Assembly (NCBI RefSeq): GCF_004331695.1
Contig: NZ_SJSL01000009.1
Location: forward strand, 98,014 to 162,013
Direction of reading: 5' to 3'
DNA length: 64,000 nucleotides
Source of the DNA: Pedobacter psychroterrae
GTDB lineage: Bacteria; Bacteroidota; Bacteroidia; Sphingobacteriales; Sphingobacteriaceae
How positions within the stretch are numbered: the first letter of the stretch is position 1; each line of letters starts with the position of its first letter. Made by a program: the position numbers and the translations under genes. The notes under the pieces were generated by a model. It was not told the origin of the DNA and did no database searches. It was given only the letters and a program-made list of their open reading frames with translations. Positions 44,928 through 53,462 of the stretch are shown here, piece after piece.

Positions 44928-47900
44928 ATGTTCAGAATATTTATACAAAGACCAGTCCTCGCCACAGTTATCTCTGTTTTATTGGTGATACTTGGGGTAC
45001 TAGGATTGACAAAACTACCTTTACAACAATTCCCTGATATCGCTCCTCCAGCGGTACAGGTGATTGCCCTTTATCCCGGTGCAAATGCCGAAACCGTACT
45101 CAGATCTGTTGCTCCATCCTTAGAAGAGTCCATCAATGGAGTAGAAAACATGAGCTATATGAGTTCTACTGCCAGTAATGATGGATCATTAGTAATCACA
45201 GTCTATTTTAAACTGGGTACAAATCCAGACCAGGCGGCTGTAAATGTTCAGAATAGGGTAGCCCAGGCAACCAGCCAGTTGCCCGCCGAAGTTGTTCAGG
45301 CTGGGATATCCACCTCCAAGCAGCAGAACAGCCTGATCATGGTAGTAGATATGTTTTCTGAAGACACAAAAAATTATGATCAAACCTTCCTGGCCAATTA
45401 TGCCCAGATCAATATCATTCCTGAGATCAAAAGGATTCCTGGCGTAGGCCAGTCAGTCATATTTGGTGGAAATAAAGATTATTCAATGAGGGTCTGGTTA
45501 AAACCGGCTCAGATGGCTGCTTATAATCTCACACCTAAGGAAGTAATGGCCGCGATACAAGATAAAAGCCTTGAAGCTGCTCCCGGTAAATTTGGAGAAA
45601 GCAGCCAGGAATCTTTCGAATATGTGATCAAGTACAAAGGGAAATTAAATAAGCCAAAAGATTATGAAAATATCACTATAAAATCCAATACCGATGGCTC
45701 TGTGCTACGATTGAAAGATGTTGCCAGAATCGAATTTGGTGCATATAGCTATAGCAATTTTACAAGGGTAAATGGAAAGCCGGGTATCAATATTGCAGTA
45801 ATGCAGCTGGCAGGGTCCAATTCAAATGAGATCCAGATCGCTATCGACAAATTGATGCAAAAAGCGGCTAAGGATTTTCCGAGAGGAGTGAAGCACCTGA
45901 TCCTTTACAATACCAAAAACTCGCTTGACATCTCCATAGATCAGGTAAAACACACATTAATCGAAGCATTTATACTCGTATTTATAGTGGTATTTATATT
46001 CCTGCAAGATTTCAGGTCTACCCTCATACCCGCTATAGCTGTTCCTGTTGCGATTATCGGAACCTTCTTTTTCATGCAGTTATTTGGTTTCTCTATTAAT
46101 TTGCTGACACTCTTTGCCCTTGTTCTGGCCATAGGAATTGTAGTGGATGACGCCATAGTTGTCGTCGAGGCCGTCCATGCAAAAATGGAACACAAACACT
46201 TGTCTGCCAAAGCGGCTACTGTATCCGCCATGAGTGAAATTACTGGTGCCATCATATCTATTACACTGGTTATGTCGGCTGTATTTTTACCGGTCGGTTT
46301 TATGGAAGGTTCGACGGGAGTATTTTACAGACAATTTGCCTTTACACTGGCCATTGCCATTGTGATATCTGCAGTAAATGCCCTTACGCTTAGTCCGGCA
46401 CTTACCGCTCTTTTCCTTAAGGAGAACCATGTGAATGCCACTGAAAAAAGGACATTTAAAGAGAAATTCTTTATTGGTTTTAACACAGGTTTTGAAAAAC
46501 TAACCAGCAAATACCTAGGTTCATTACGTTTCTTGATCCGCTATAAATGGGTTGCCATAACTGGGCTGGTTATCGTGATTATCTCAACAACAATACTGGT
46601 AAAGAAAACGCCTTCTGGTTTTATACCTTCAGAAGATCAGGGTTTTATAGCTATATCCTTATCTATGCCTGCAGGTGCTTCCCTGGACCGGACCACTGAG
46701 GTAATCAAAGAGCTTGAAGCCAAATTAGGGAATCTTGAATCCAAGAAAACCCTTATGGGATTATCCGGCTTCAATATGCTTACTCAGTCTGCCAGCCCCT
46801 CAATGGGTGTTTCCTTTATCCTGTTAAAACCGGCTGAGGAAAGAGGTAAAATAAAAGACATTAACGAGATTATGAATGAGGTAAGAGGCCGGCTAGCTGC
46901 TATTAAAGGTGCAAGCTTCTTTGTATTCACTTTTCCTACTGTACCGGGCTTTAGCAACATTGACGGACTGGATATGGTTTTGCAGGACCGTACCGGAGGA
47001 AGCTTAGATAAATTTAGCGGGATCAGTCAGAAATTCATCGGTGAGTTAATGAAGCGCCCGGAAATAGCTGTTGCTTTTACTGCCTTTAGATCAGATTATC
47101 CCCAGCTTGAGCTGGAAGTAAATGATGAAAAAGCAGAGCAGTTGGGTGTGCATGTTAAAGATATTATGCAGACCATGCAGGCCTATTTTGGAAGCGCACA
47201 AGCATCAGATTTTAACCGTTTTGGAAAATATTACAGGGTGATGGTGCAAGCAGATAAAGCAGACAGGGCTGCACCATCATCTATGGATGGTGTGTTTGTG
47301 AAAAACACCCTGGGAGATATGGTACCGATTAATACACTGGTCAAGCTAAAACGTGTGTACGGACCTGAAAATGTGTCCCGATATAATCTTTTTAATTCCA
47401 TTGGGATCAATGCCATACCTAAACCAGGATTTAGTTCAGGAGATGCCATAAAAGCGGTAGAAGAGGTGGCCCTGCAACAGCTCCCATTTGGTTATTCCTA
47501 CGAATTTTCTGGTTTGACAAAAGAGGAGATCACCTCTGGTGGACAGTCAACTGTAATTTTTGCGCTATGTCTGCTGTTTGTGTACTTCCTGCTGGCCGCG
47601 CAGTATGAGAGTTATATTTTACCATTGGCAGTAGTGCTTTCTATTCCTACAGGTATATTGGGCGTATTTCTTGCCATTAATCTTACGGGAATAGATAACA
47701 ACATTTATGTGCAGGTCGCTTTGGTTATGCTCATTGGCCTGTTGGCAAAAAATGCCATCCTGATCGTAGAGTTTGCCGTACAGCGAAGACGTGCCGGCAA
47801 AACAATTACAGCCGCAGCAATAGAAGCTGCCAAATTACGCTTAAGGCCAATCATCATGACCTCACTGGCCTTTATTGTAGGTATGATTCCAATGATGAAT

Positions 47901-48113
47901 GCTGTAGGGCCCTCAGCTTTAGGAAATCATTCCATCAGTATTGGTGCCGCGGGAGGCATGATCTCCGGTGTGGTACTTGGCCTGTTCATCGTTCCCGTGC
48001 TGTTTATCATATTCCAACATTTGCAGGAAAAAGTAAATGGCAAACCTGAAGTTCTGTCTCCCGGAAAAAGCAATATCATCGTGCAGCCTGAGACGAATAT
48101 CATCTATTCATAA
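44928..48113 (+). CDS. RND multidrug efflux pump, HAE1 family
   Basis: 1061 residues with the 12-segment AcrB layout. The proton-relay Asp pair of TM4 is visible in GIVVDDAIVVVEAVHAKME. FIPSEDQGFIAISLSMPAGASLDRT, LTKEEITSGG and the TM10-12 block (LAKNAILIVEFAVQRRR, RPIIMTSLAFIVGMIPM) fit HAE1 drug exporters rather than heavy-metal HME pumps. It starts 8 bp after the fusion protein gene. Confidence 0.94.
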   Translation: MFRIFIQRPVLATVISVLLVILGVLGLTKLPLQQFPDIAPPAVQVIALYPGANAETVLRSVAPSLEESINGVENMSYMSSTASNDGSLVITVYFKLGTNPDQAAVNVQNRVAQATSQLPAEVVQAGISTSKQQNSLIMVVDMFSEDTKNYDQTFLANYAQINIIPEIKRIPGVGQSVIFGGNKDYSMRVWLKPAQMAAYNLTPKEVMAAIQDKSLEAAPGKFGESSQESFEYVIKYKGKLNKPKDYENITIKSNTDGSVLRLKDVARIEFGAYSYSNFTRVNGKPGINIAVMQLAGSNSNEIQIAIDKLMQKAAKDFPRGVKHLILYNTKNSLDISIDQVKHTLIEAFILVFIVVFIFLQDFRSTLIPAIAVPVAIIGTFFFMQLFGFSINLLTLFALVLAIGIVVDDAIVVVEAVHAKMEHKHLSAKAATVSAMSEITGAIISITLVMSAVFLPVGFMEGSTGVFYRQFAFTLAIAIVISAVNALTLSPALTALFLKENHVNATEKRTFKEKFFIGFNTGFEKLTSKYLGSLRFLIRYKWVAITGLVIVIISTTILVKKTPSGFIPSEDQGFIAISLSMPAGASLDRTTEVIKELEAKLGNLESKKTLMGLSGFNMLTQSASPSMGVSFILLKPAEERGKIKDINEIMNEVRGRLAAIKGASFFVFTFPTVPGFSNIDGLDMVLQDRTGGSLDKFSGISQKFIGELMKRPEIAVAFTAFRSDYPQLELEVNDEKAEQLGVHVKDIMQTMQAYFGSAQASDFNRFGKYYRVMVQADKADRAAPSSMDGVFVKNTLGDMVPINTLVKLKRVYGPENVSRYNLFNSIGINAIPKPGFSSGDAIKAVEEVALQQLPFGYSYEFSGLTKEEITSGGQSTVIFALCLLFVYFLLAAQYESYILPLAVVLSIPTGILGVFLAINLTGIDNNIYVQVALVMLIGLLAKNAILIVEFAVQRRRAGKTITAAAIEAAKLRLRPIIMTSLAFIVGMIPMMNAVGPSALGNHSISIGAAGGMISGVVLGLFIVPVLFIIFQHLQEKVNGKPEVLSPGKSNIIVQPETNIIYS

Positions 48114-48134
48114 TTACCAGAAATATCTCAATAA

Positions 48135-49547
48135 ATGAAAACATACACATATGCATCAGCCGTTGTCATACTCATCGTATTTGTACTAGGAGGATGTAAA
48201 ATATCTAAAGATGTGGCTTTACCTGCCGGTGCTGTTCCCGAAAGTTTCAGAAACTCAAATCAGGTAGATTCTTCTAGTATTGCCAGTCTTTCCTTAAAAG
48301 ATTTCTTTACCACAGCAGGAGTAAAGGAACTCATTGATACTGCACTTGCCAGAAATTACGACCTGCAGCTCGCTCTAAAAAATATTGAGTCGGCAGATTT
48401 ACTTTTCAAGCAATCCAAACTTGCTAATATGCCAGACCTTAGACTTCAGGTCACTGCTAATTCCAATCGTCCTTCAGACAATAGTTTGAACGGGTTAAGT
48501 GCCAGTCAGTTTCTGGATACCAGGCATATTGAAGATTTCAATGCAAATATCGGACTGGTTTGGGAAGCAGATATATGGGGAAAGATAAAAAACCAAAAAC
48601 ACGCTGCGCTTGCCACTTACCTGCAGACGGCGGAGGTAAAAAAGGCCATCCAAACCAGGCTGATCGCGAATGTAGCGCAGGGTTATTATAAATTATTGAT
48701 GATGGATGCCCAAATGGCTGCAGCCAAAAGAAACCTGACTTTGAGCGATAGTACGCTTAGGATAATAAAACTTCAGTTTGATGCCGGACAGGTTACCTCA
48801 CTGGCCATCCAACAGGCCGAAGCCCAGCAATTAGTAGCTGCTCAGCTCATTCCCCAACTGGAACAGAACATTACCATTCAGGAAAATGCGTTACGTATTT
48901 TAGCAGGTAAATTGCCAGGCCCGATATCACGTCTGGGGAGCCTCGAGCAAACCAAAATCCCAGAACAGCTAACTGCAGGAATTCCATCAGAAATGGTAAG
49001 TAGAAGACCTGATGTTAAAAGTGCTGAACTGTCGTTAAACATTGCCAATGCTAAAGTGGGCATCACCAAAGCCGGATTGTATCCTACACTCAGCATTACC
49101 GCAGGGGCTGGTTTAAATTCCTTTAGGGCTAGTGACTGGTTCAACATACCGGCCTCCTTGTTTGGAATTGTAGCAGGAGGAATTACCCAGCCAATATTTC
49201 AGCGCAAGCAGTTGAAGACACAATACGAGCTTGCTAAAATAGACCGCGAAAAGGTAGTAATCGTATTCAGGCAATCAGTACTGAATGCAGTCGGAGAAGT
49301 ATCTGATGAACTTGTGAAAATAGAGAAACTTAAAACTCAATACGATATTTCCTCACGAAGGGTAAATACCTTACAGCAGGCCGTTAAAAATTCAAACCTG
49401 TTGTTTAGAAATGGAATGGCCACTTATCTTGAAGTGATCACGGCTCAAAGTAATTCATTGCAGAGTGAATTGGAACTGGCAGCAATTAAAACTGCACAGT
49501 TAAATGCTGGCGTGGAACTTTACCGCTCACTAGGTGGGGGAATATAA
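48135..49547 (+). CDS. RND outer-membrane efflux lipoprotein (TolC-like)
   Basis: 470 residues. The signal peptide ends VLGGC, a lipobox. The OEP repeats are visible: LIDTALARNYDLQLALKNIESA, VWEADIWGKIKNQKHAA, MVSRRPDVKSAELSLNIANAKVGITKAGLYPTLSI and GMATYLEVITAQSNSLQSELELA. It completes the tripartite pump and is the last gene of the operon. Confidence 0.92.
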   Translation: MKTYTYASAVVILIVFVLGGCKISKDVALPAGAVPESFRNSNQVDSSSIASLSLKDFFTTAGVKELIDTALARNYDLQLALKNIESADLLFKQSKLANMPDLRLQVTANSNRPSDNSLNGLSASQFLDTRHIEDFNANIGLVWEADIWGKIKNQKHAALATYLQTAEVKKAIQTRLIANVAQGYYKLLMMDAQMAAAKRNLTLSDSTLRIIKLQFDAGQVTSLAIQQAEAQQLVAAQLIPQLEQNITIQENALRILAGKLPGPISRLGSLEQTKIPEQLTAGIPSEMVSRRPDVKSAELSLNIANAKVGITKAGLYPTLSITAGAGLNSFRASDWFNIPASLFGIVAGGITQPIFQRKQLKTQYELAKIDREKVVIVFRQSVLNAVGEVSDELVKIEKLKTQYDISSRRVNTLQQAVKNSNLLFRNGMATYLEVITAQSNSLQSELELAAIKTAQLNAGVELYRSLGGGI

Positions 49548-49652
49548 GCTGTAAATACGGGTTGTTTTAAACCAATGTGTAATTATACAGTCAATATGAC
49601 AATGATTGTGAAACAATTTCGTTGAAATTACCAGATTGTTTACAATAATATA

Positions 49653-49660
49653 TAAGTTTG
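49653..49660 (+). promoter_or_regulatory. Candidate -7 box of the DsbD-alpha-like gene
   Basis: TAAGTTTG matches TAnnTTTG; a start near 49667 would give a 25-nt leader to the ATG at 49692. Confidence 0.45.
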
Positions 49661-49691
49661 CTAACACATAAAAAAACAACAAAACACAAAC

Positions 49692-50147
49692 ATGAAGAAT
49701 TTATTTTTATTTGCAGTTGCCCTGCTATTCAGCTTCTCAGCCAGCAGCCAGATCCTGAAGCCTGTAAAATGGAGTTACGTTTCAAAAAAGATCTCAAAAA
49801 ACGAGGCAATAGTCGTTCTTAAGGCGACGCTGGATGAAGGTTGGCATTTGTATTCGCAGAATATGGCTGATGGCGGTCCTATAAAGACAACATTCTCTTT
49901 CGCTCCGTCAAAAACTTACACCTTAGTTGGCAAAACAATCGAACCAAAGCCAATTACTAAATTTGAGAAAACATTTGATATGAATGTAAGCTATTTTGAA
50001 AAAACAGCGTTATTCCAGCAAAAAGTTAAGTTTACCGGTGCAAATCCAGTGGTAAAAGGAACTGTAGAATTTATGGTTTGTGATGATCAGCAATGTCTTC
50101 CACCAGAAACTGTGGAATTCTCTGTTCAGCTTGATCCCAAAAAATAA
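49692..50147 (+). CDS. Exported DsbD-alpha-like (DsbD_N) domain protein
   Basis: 151 residues, signal peptide ending SASSQ. The rest is a single immunoglobulin-like DsbD N-terminal domain: VKWSYVSKKI, LDEGWHLYSQNMADGGPIKTTFSF, FMVCDDQQCLPPETVEFSV with the Cys pair C-x4-C. In DsbD this domain receives electrons and reduces DsbC-type proteins. Here it stands alone without the membrane or thioredoxin parts, so it must take electrons from a separate protein. It is monocistronic. Confidence 0.85.
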   Translation: MKNLFLFAVALLFSFSASSQILKPVKWSYVSKKISKNEAIVVLKATLDEGWHLYSQNMADGGPIKTTFSFAPSKTYTLVGKTIEPKPITKFEKTFDMNVSYFEKTALFQQKVKFTGANPVVKGTVEFMVCDDQQCLPPETVEFSVQLDPKK

Positions 50148-50150
50148 AGT

Positions 50151-50220
50151 ATTTTAATAAACAAAAAGCCCTATAATTGGTAGATTTATACCGGTTATAG
50201 GGCTTTTTGTTTATTAAAAT
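50151..50220. terminator. Bidirectional terminator with a 26-bp perfect stem
   Basis: The arms at 50151-50176 and 50195-50220 are fully complementary over 26 bp; the core AAAAAGCCCTATAA / TTATAGGGCTTTTT provides the G/C block and T-run on both strands. It lies between the DsbD-alpha-like gene and the GNAT gene and ends 16 nt before the latter's ATG. Confidence 0.88.
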
Positions 50221-50236
50221 AACTTTATTTACAACC

Positions 50237-50830
50237 ATGATAAAATTTGATTTTACACAGGATTACACACTCGAAAATGAAGTAGCGCTGCTGCGTCCGC
50301 TAAGCCTGCAGGATCTGCCAGAACTTTTATATATAGCCGGTCAACCGGAAGTCTGGAAATATTCTACCCTAAAAGCAGATACAGCAGCAGATCTGGGCAA
50401 TTATATTGACAGTGCTTTAGCAAACAGAGTGGCTGAAAAAGAATATCCTTTCGTAATCATAGACAAAAGAACGAATGGCTATGCCGGTTCTACCCGGTTT
50501 TACGACATTAAATTAAACCAGCATAACGTGTCATTAGGCTATACCTGGTACGCAACGCAGCATCAAGGTACCGGATTAAATAAACATTGCAAATACCTCC
50601 TGTTGGACTTTGCCTTTCAGCAGGGCTTTGAACGGGTAGAGTTTGCTGCTGACACCCTCAATGAACGCAGCATAGCAGCGATGAAAAGTATTGGATGTAT
50701 GCAGGAAGGTATATTAAGAAGCCATACCATCAGGCAGGATGGCAGCCGACGCGATACCATAGTCCTTAGTATGCTAAAACCAGAATGGGATCAATACTTA
50801 AAAGAAAGACTGCAAAACAAGCTTAAATAA
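50237..50830 (+). CDS. GNAT-family N-acetyltransferase (RimJ/RimL-like)
   Basis: 197 residues. ENEVALLRPLSLQDLPELLYIAGQPEVWKYS is the RimL-type start. LGYTWYATQHQGTGLNKHCKYLLLDFAF is the acetyl-CoA loop, where Q-H-Q-G-T-G corresponds to the usual R/QxxGxG. ERVEFAADTLNERSIAAMKSIGCMQEG is the conserved end. Likely modifies a protein N-terminus or a small molecule. The ATG at 50237 is chosen over one at 50207, which lies inside the terminator. Confidence 0.88.
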   Translation: MIKFDFTQDYTLENEVALLRPLSLQDLPELLYIAGQPEVWKYSTLKADTAADLGNYIDSALANRVAEKEYPFVIIDKRTNGYAGSTRFYDIKLNQHNVSLGYTWYATQHQGTGLNKHCKYLLLDFAFQQGFERVEFAADTLNERSIAAMKSIGCMQEGILRSHTIRQDGSRRDTIVLSMLKPEWDQYLKERLQNKLK

Positions 50831-50945
50831 TTCTAATTGGCCTTTGTCTCAAACACCCCCTTATATTGTCGTATCATCCCATTATAGATATGCTATAATT
50901 GATGTAAATTAGTCTTATCAAATTAACAAATTAAAAAAGATAACT

Positions 50946-51332
50946 ATGAAAATCGCAGTAATTATTGTACGCTCACTTATGGGACTAATGTTCCTTTTTG
51001 CATCAGTAGCAGTACTTTTTAACCTCATGCCCCAACCACCAATCCCTCCTGGAAACATGAAGACTTTTAATGAGGGAATCGCAGCCAGTGGTTATCTGAT
51101 GACTTTTATTAAAGTTACAGAACTGGTATGTGCGCTTGCTTTTCTGAGTGGGCGTTACGTTACCTTAGCTACTGTAGTTATCTTTCCAATCATGCTCAAC
51201 ATTGTATTTGTCCATGCAATTCTTGCACCTGAAGGATTGCCTATAGCTATTTTATTATTATTGGGAAATTTGTTTCTGGCGTATTATCACAGAGAAAATT
51301 ATAAATCCCTATTTATAGCAAAATCATTTTAA
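50946..51332 (+). CDS. DoxX-like small membrane protein
   Basis: 128 residues with four membrane segments (~5-24, ~45-66, ~72-92, ~97-116). IIVRSLMGLMFLFASVAVLFNLMP and KVTELVCALAFLSGRYVTLATVVIFPIMLNIVFVHAI fit the DoxX/DoxD family. The role is unknown; some members act in quinone or thiosulfate metabolism. It ends in a clear terminator. Confidence 0.7.
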   Translation: MKIAVIIVRSLMGLMFLFASVAVLFNLMPQPPIPPGNMKTFNEGIAASGYLMTFIKVTELVCALAFLSGRYVTLATVVIFPIMLNIVFVHAILAPEGLPIAILLLLGNLFLAYYHRENYKSLFIAKSF

Positions 51333-51370
51333 TACTCCTGTAAGAAATAATCTTAATTATTTTTTTAATG

Positions 51371-51405
51371 ACAAAAGCCGGTATCTAACCGGCTTTTGTA
51401 TTTTC
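51371..51405 (+). terminator. Intrinsic terminator after the DoxX-like gene
   Basis: ACAAAAGCCGGT (51371-51382) pairs with ACCGGCTTTTGT (51388-51399) around a 5-nt loop and is followed by ATTTTCT. Confidence 0.85.
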
Positions 51406-51485
51406 TCATAGGTAATGATTGTATTGAGAGCGTGAAAAAGAACTAGCGTTATTTGTTGTAAAGATACACGCAGTAATACATCCTA

Positions 51486-51507
51486 TCAACTGTGAAAAGA
51501 CACAGTT
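51486..51507. repeat. Left copy of a 22-bp repeat flanking the patatin gene
   Basis: The element starts TCAACTGTGAAAAG and ends ACACAGTT. It holds a perfect 8-bp inverted repeat, CAACTGTG/CACAGTTG (51487-51494 and 51501-51508), around AAAAGA, and lies 51 nt before the patatin ATG. The right copy at 52814-52835 differs at two positions. Confidence 0.65.
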
Positions 51508-51558
51508 GTAAATTCGCTGGATAATATTTATGTGTATATTTACTGTAACCAAAAGTTT

Positions 51559-52614
51559 ATGAAGAAAATCCTTTCTATTGATGGAGGCGGCATAAGAGGC
51601 ATTATTCCCGGTATGTTCCTCGTGGCACTCGAAGATAAATTGAAAAAAGAAAGTAGGAACCCAGACGCAGCCATTGTAGATTATTTTGATTTTTTCGCAG
51701 GTACAAGTACGGGAGGCATTTTGACCTGTTTATTGCTTTGCCCCTCTAAAGATCATCCAACCCGCCCTATGTTTTCAGCAAAAGCCGCTTTGGATCTGTA
51801 TCTGGAACACGGCAATGAGATCTTCAAAATGAGCTTCTTTAAAAGACTGAGAGCAAAATTTGGTTTGGCTGGAGAGCGTTACAACAGTCAGATATTTGAA
51901 AGAGTACTTGAAAAATATTTTGGAGAAACCCGGCTAAGTCAGCTCATTAAACCTTGCATCGTCAGCGCATACAATATAGAATTGAGAAAGACACATTTCT
52001 TCAGACAGCAGAATGCCATAGCCAGGGGCAACTCAAGAGATTTCTACCTTAAAGATGTCTGTAGGGCCACTTCGGCTGCGCCTACCTACTTTAGCGTTGC
52101 AGAAATTTACTCGCTTGCCGGGGTAAGATATCCGTTGCTTGATGGAGGAGTGTTTGCCACAAATCCTGCTTTAAGCGGATTAATAGAGGTTACAAAAGCT
52201 TATCAGCAAACCAGAATCAATGACATACATCTGGTTTCATTGGGTACAGGTCAGTCCAAACGGTCCTATGACTATGAACACTTTAAGAAAAGTAGTGCGA
52301 TGGCAATTGTACCAGCTATTTTAGATATCATGATGAGTGGAGTGGCAGAAACAAGTCATTTTTTTCTGCAGCAATTGTTCAGGTCGGCAGGCAAAGAGAA
52401 AAATTACATACGTATAGAACCCAGCAGCCTAGAGAGCATTAAAGAAGGACTGGATGCTGCCAGCCCTTCAAATATTCAAAAGTTAGTAGCGCTGGGAGAC
52501 CGCACTGTGAGTGAACATGAGCATGCACTTAATGACATAGCCAAATTTCTGGTAGAAGAGCAAAAACGTACGATATCCAAGCTTCCCTGGGACTTTTTAA
52601 AAGTAGCCAGATAA
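51559..52614 (+). CDS. Patatin-like phospholipase
   Basis: 351 residues. It starts with the oxyanion loop IDGGGIRGIIPG and has the Ser motif GTSTGG near residue 50 and the Asp motif LDGGVFATNPA near 200, the complete Ser-Asp dyad. No signal peptide, so it acts in the cytoplasm or at the inner face of the membrane on phospholipid acyl chains. The layout resembles CBASS effector CapV, but no CD-NTase gene is nearby, so a stand-alone lipase is more likely. The ATG at 51559 is chosen over a GTG at 51532. Confidence 0.88.
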   Translation: MKKILSIDGGGIRGIIPGMFLVALEDKLKKESRNPDAAIVDYFDFFAGTSTGGILTCLLLCPSKDHPTRPMFSAKAALDLYLEHGNEIFKMSFFKRLRAKFGLAGERYNSQIFERVLEKYFGETRLSQLIKPCIVSAYNIELRKTHFFRQQNAIARGNSRDFYLKDVCRATSAAPTYFSVAEIYSLAGVRYPLLDGGVFATNPALSGLIEVTKAYQQTRINDIHLVSLGTGQSKRSYDYEHFKKSSAMAIVPAILDIMMSGVAETSHFFLQQLFRSAGKEKNYIRIEPSSLESIKEGLDAASPSNIQKLVALGDRTVSEHEHALNDIAKFLVEEQKRTISKLPWDFLKVAR

Positions 52615-52813
52615 CTTATAAAATTTACGGTGTTGTAATTTTACATGCATAATAAAAGCAGAACACAAACAATACAAAAGCAATAAATTTTAGAATACCG
52701 ATTGAGAAGCGCGTTACGGAAGACTTGTTTAGATTTTTGAGATGCATAACGACAATGTTTAAATAATTTTGTTATTAATAGTAAGTCAAAAATAGTTGGA
52801 AATGAATATGCCG

Positions 52814-52835
52814 TCAACTGAGAAAATACACAGTT
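52814..52835. repeat. Right copy of the 22-bp repeat flanking the patatin gene
   Basis: The element starts TCAACTGAGAAAAT and ends ACACAGTT, matching 20 of 22 positions of the copy at 51486-51507 in the same orientation. Its inner dyad is imperfect. Confidence 0.65.
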
Positions 52836-52903
52836 CAATTCCGATAATTTATAAGTTGCTTTAAAGAAACATTCTGTTGTCCAGGTTGTTTGAAAAAATA
52901 ACA

Positions 52904-52936
52904 GAAAAAAACCTGTTGCCTAAAATAGGCAACAGG
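52904..52936 (-). terminator. Intrinsic terminator of the leftward small exported-protein gene
   Basis: CCTGTTGCCT (52912-52921) pairs with AGGCAACAGG (52927-52936) over a 5-nt loop. The A-run at 52905-52911 becomes a T-run on the minus strand, placing it correctly for the leftward gene. Confidence 0.85.
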
Positions 52937-52969
52937 GACATATAGGGATGATTATAGGGAAGATTATTA

Positions 52970-53278
52970 TTATTGAATTATTTTTCCGTCTTTATCAATT
53001 TTAAGTGATCCTATTTCCTGATCTTTTTTTACATTGATTAAATAATAAGACGATTTATCCGGATTAGTAACCAAAAATGCATCCACTGGAGTCCATGCTT
53101 TTACAGGTTCAGACTGTAGCGTTTTTTGAACTGAGTCTGGCAGGTTCTTTAGTTCCACAGGAACCTTTGTTGTACTGTCTTGTACCGTTGTTAGAATTGG
53201 GTTTTTGATTTCGTTTGCGCTTACTGTAGTTAAACCGGCTAATGCTAAAAAGGCTGCTGATAAGATGATCTTTTTCAT
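52970..53278 (-). CDS. Small exported protein, unknown function
   Basis: 102 residues with a signal peptide (MKKIILSAAFLALAGLTTVSANE). The mature part resembles a single PepSY/BON-sized alpha-beta module: VPVELKNLPDSVQKTLQSEPVKAW, SSYYLINVKKDQEIGSLKIDKDGKI. I choose the ATG at 53278 because the in-frame ATG at 53329 would delay the signal peptide. It is monocistronic with its own terminator. Abundant envelope proteins of this form are common in Sphingobacteriaceae; the role is unknown. Confidence 0.75.
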   Translation of the reverse strand: MKKIILSAAFLALAGLTTVSANEIKNPILTTVQDSTTKVPVELKNLPDSVQKTLQSEPVKAWTPVDAFLVTNPDKSSYYLINVKKDQEIGSLKIDKDGKIIQ

Positions 53279-53462
53279 AATATGTTTTTTAATGTTATTT
53301 AATAGTTGTACTACTACTATTGTTAACAATTATGCCTTAATAAGTAATTTATGGCACATCATTCATTATGAGGGTTTTAAGATTATCGATCAGATGGAAA
53401 GGTGTAGAATAAATCCACATATTGATGAAGATCTAAACACACATACCAAAAGACGATTTCAA

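Larger units (their letters stand above)
52615..52969. other. Intergenic region between convergent patatin and small exported-protein genes
   Basis: No convincing gene is visible. The region contains the right copy of the 22-bp repeat and the terminator of the leftward gene; the rest is AT-rich and unassigned. Confidence 0.6.

Noticed and set aside
51559..52614. Patatin gene as a CBASS effector (CapV)
   Set aside because: There is no nucleotide cyclase, ubiquitin-like or HORMA gene within reach; neighbours are DoxX-like and small exported-protein genes.
52641..52838. Leftward open frame of 65 codons after the patatin gene
   Set aside because: It is Cys/Leu rich with no domain, crosses the right copy of the 22-bp repeat, and has no promoter or conserved pattern.
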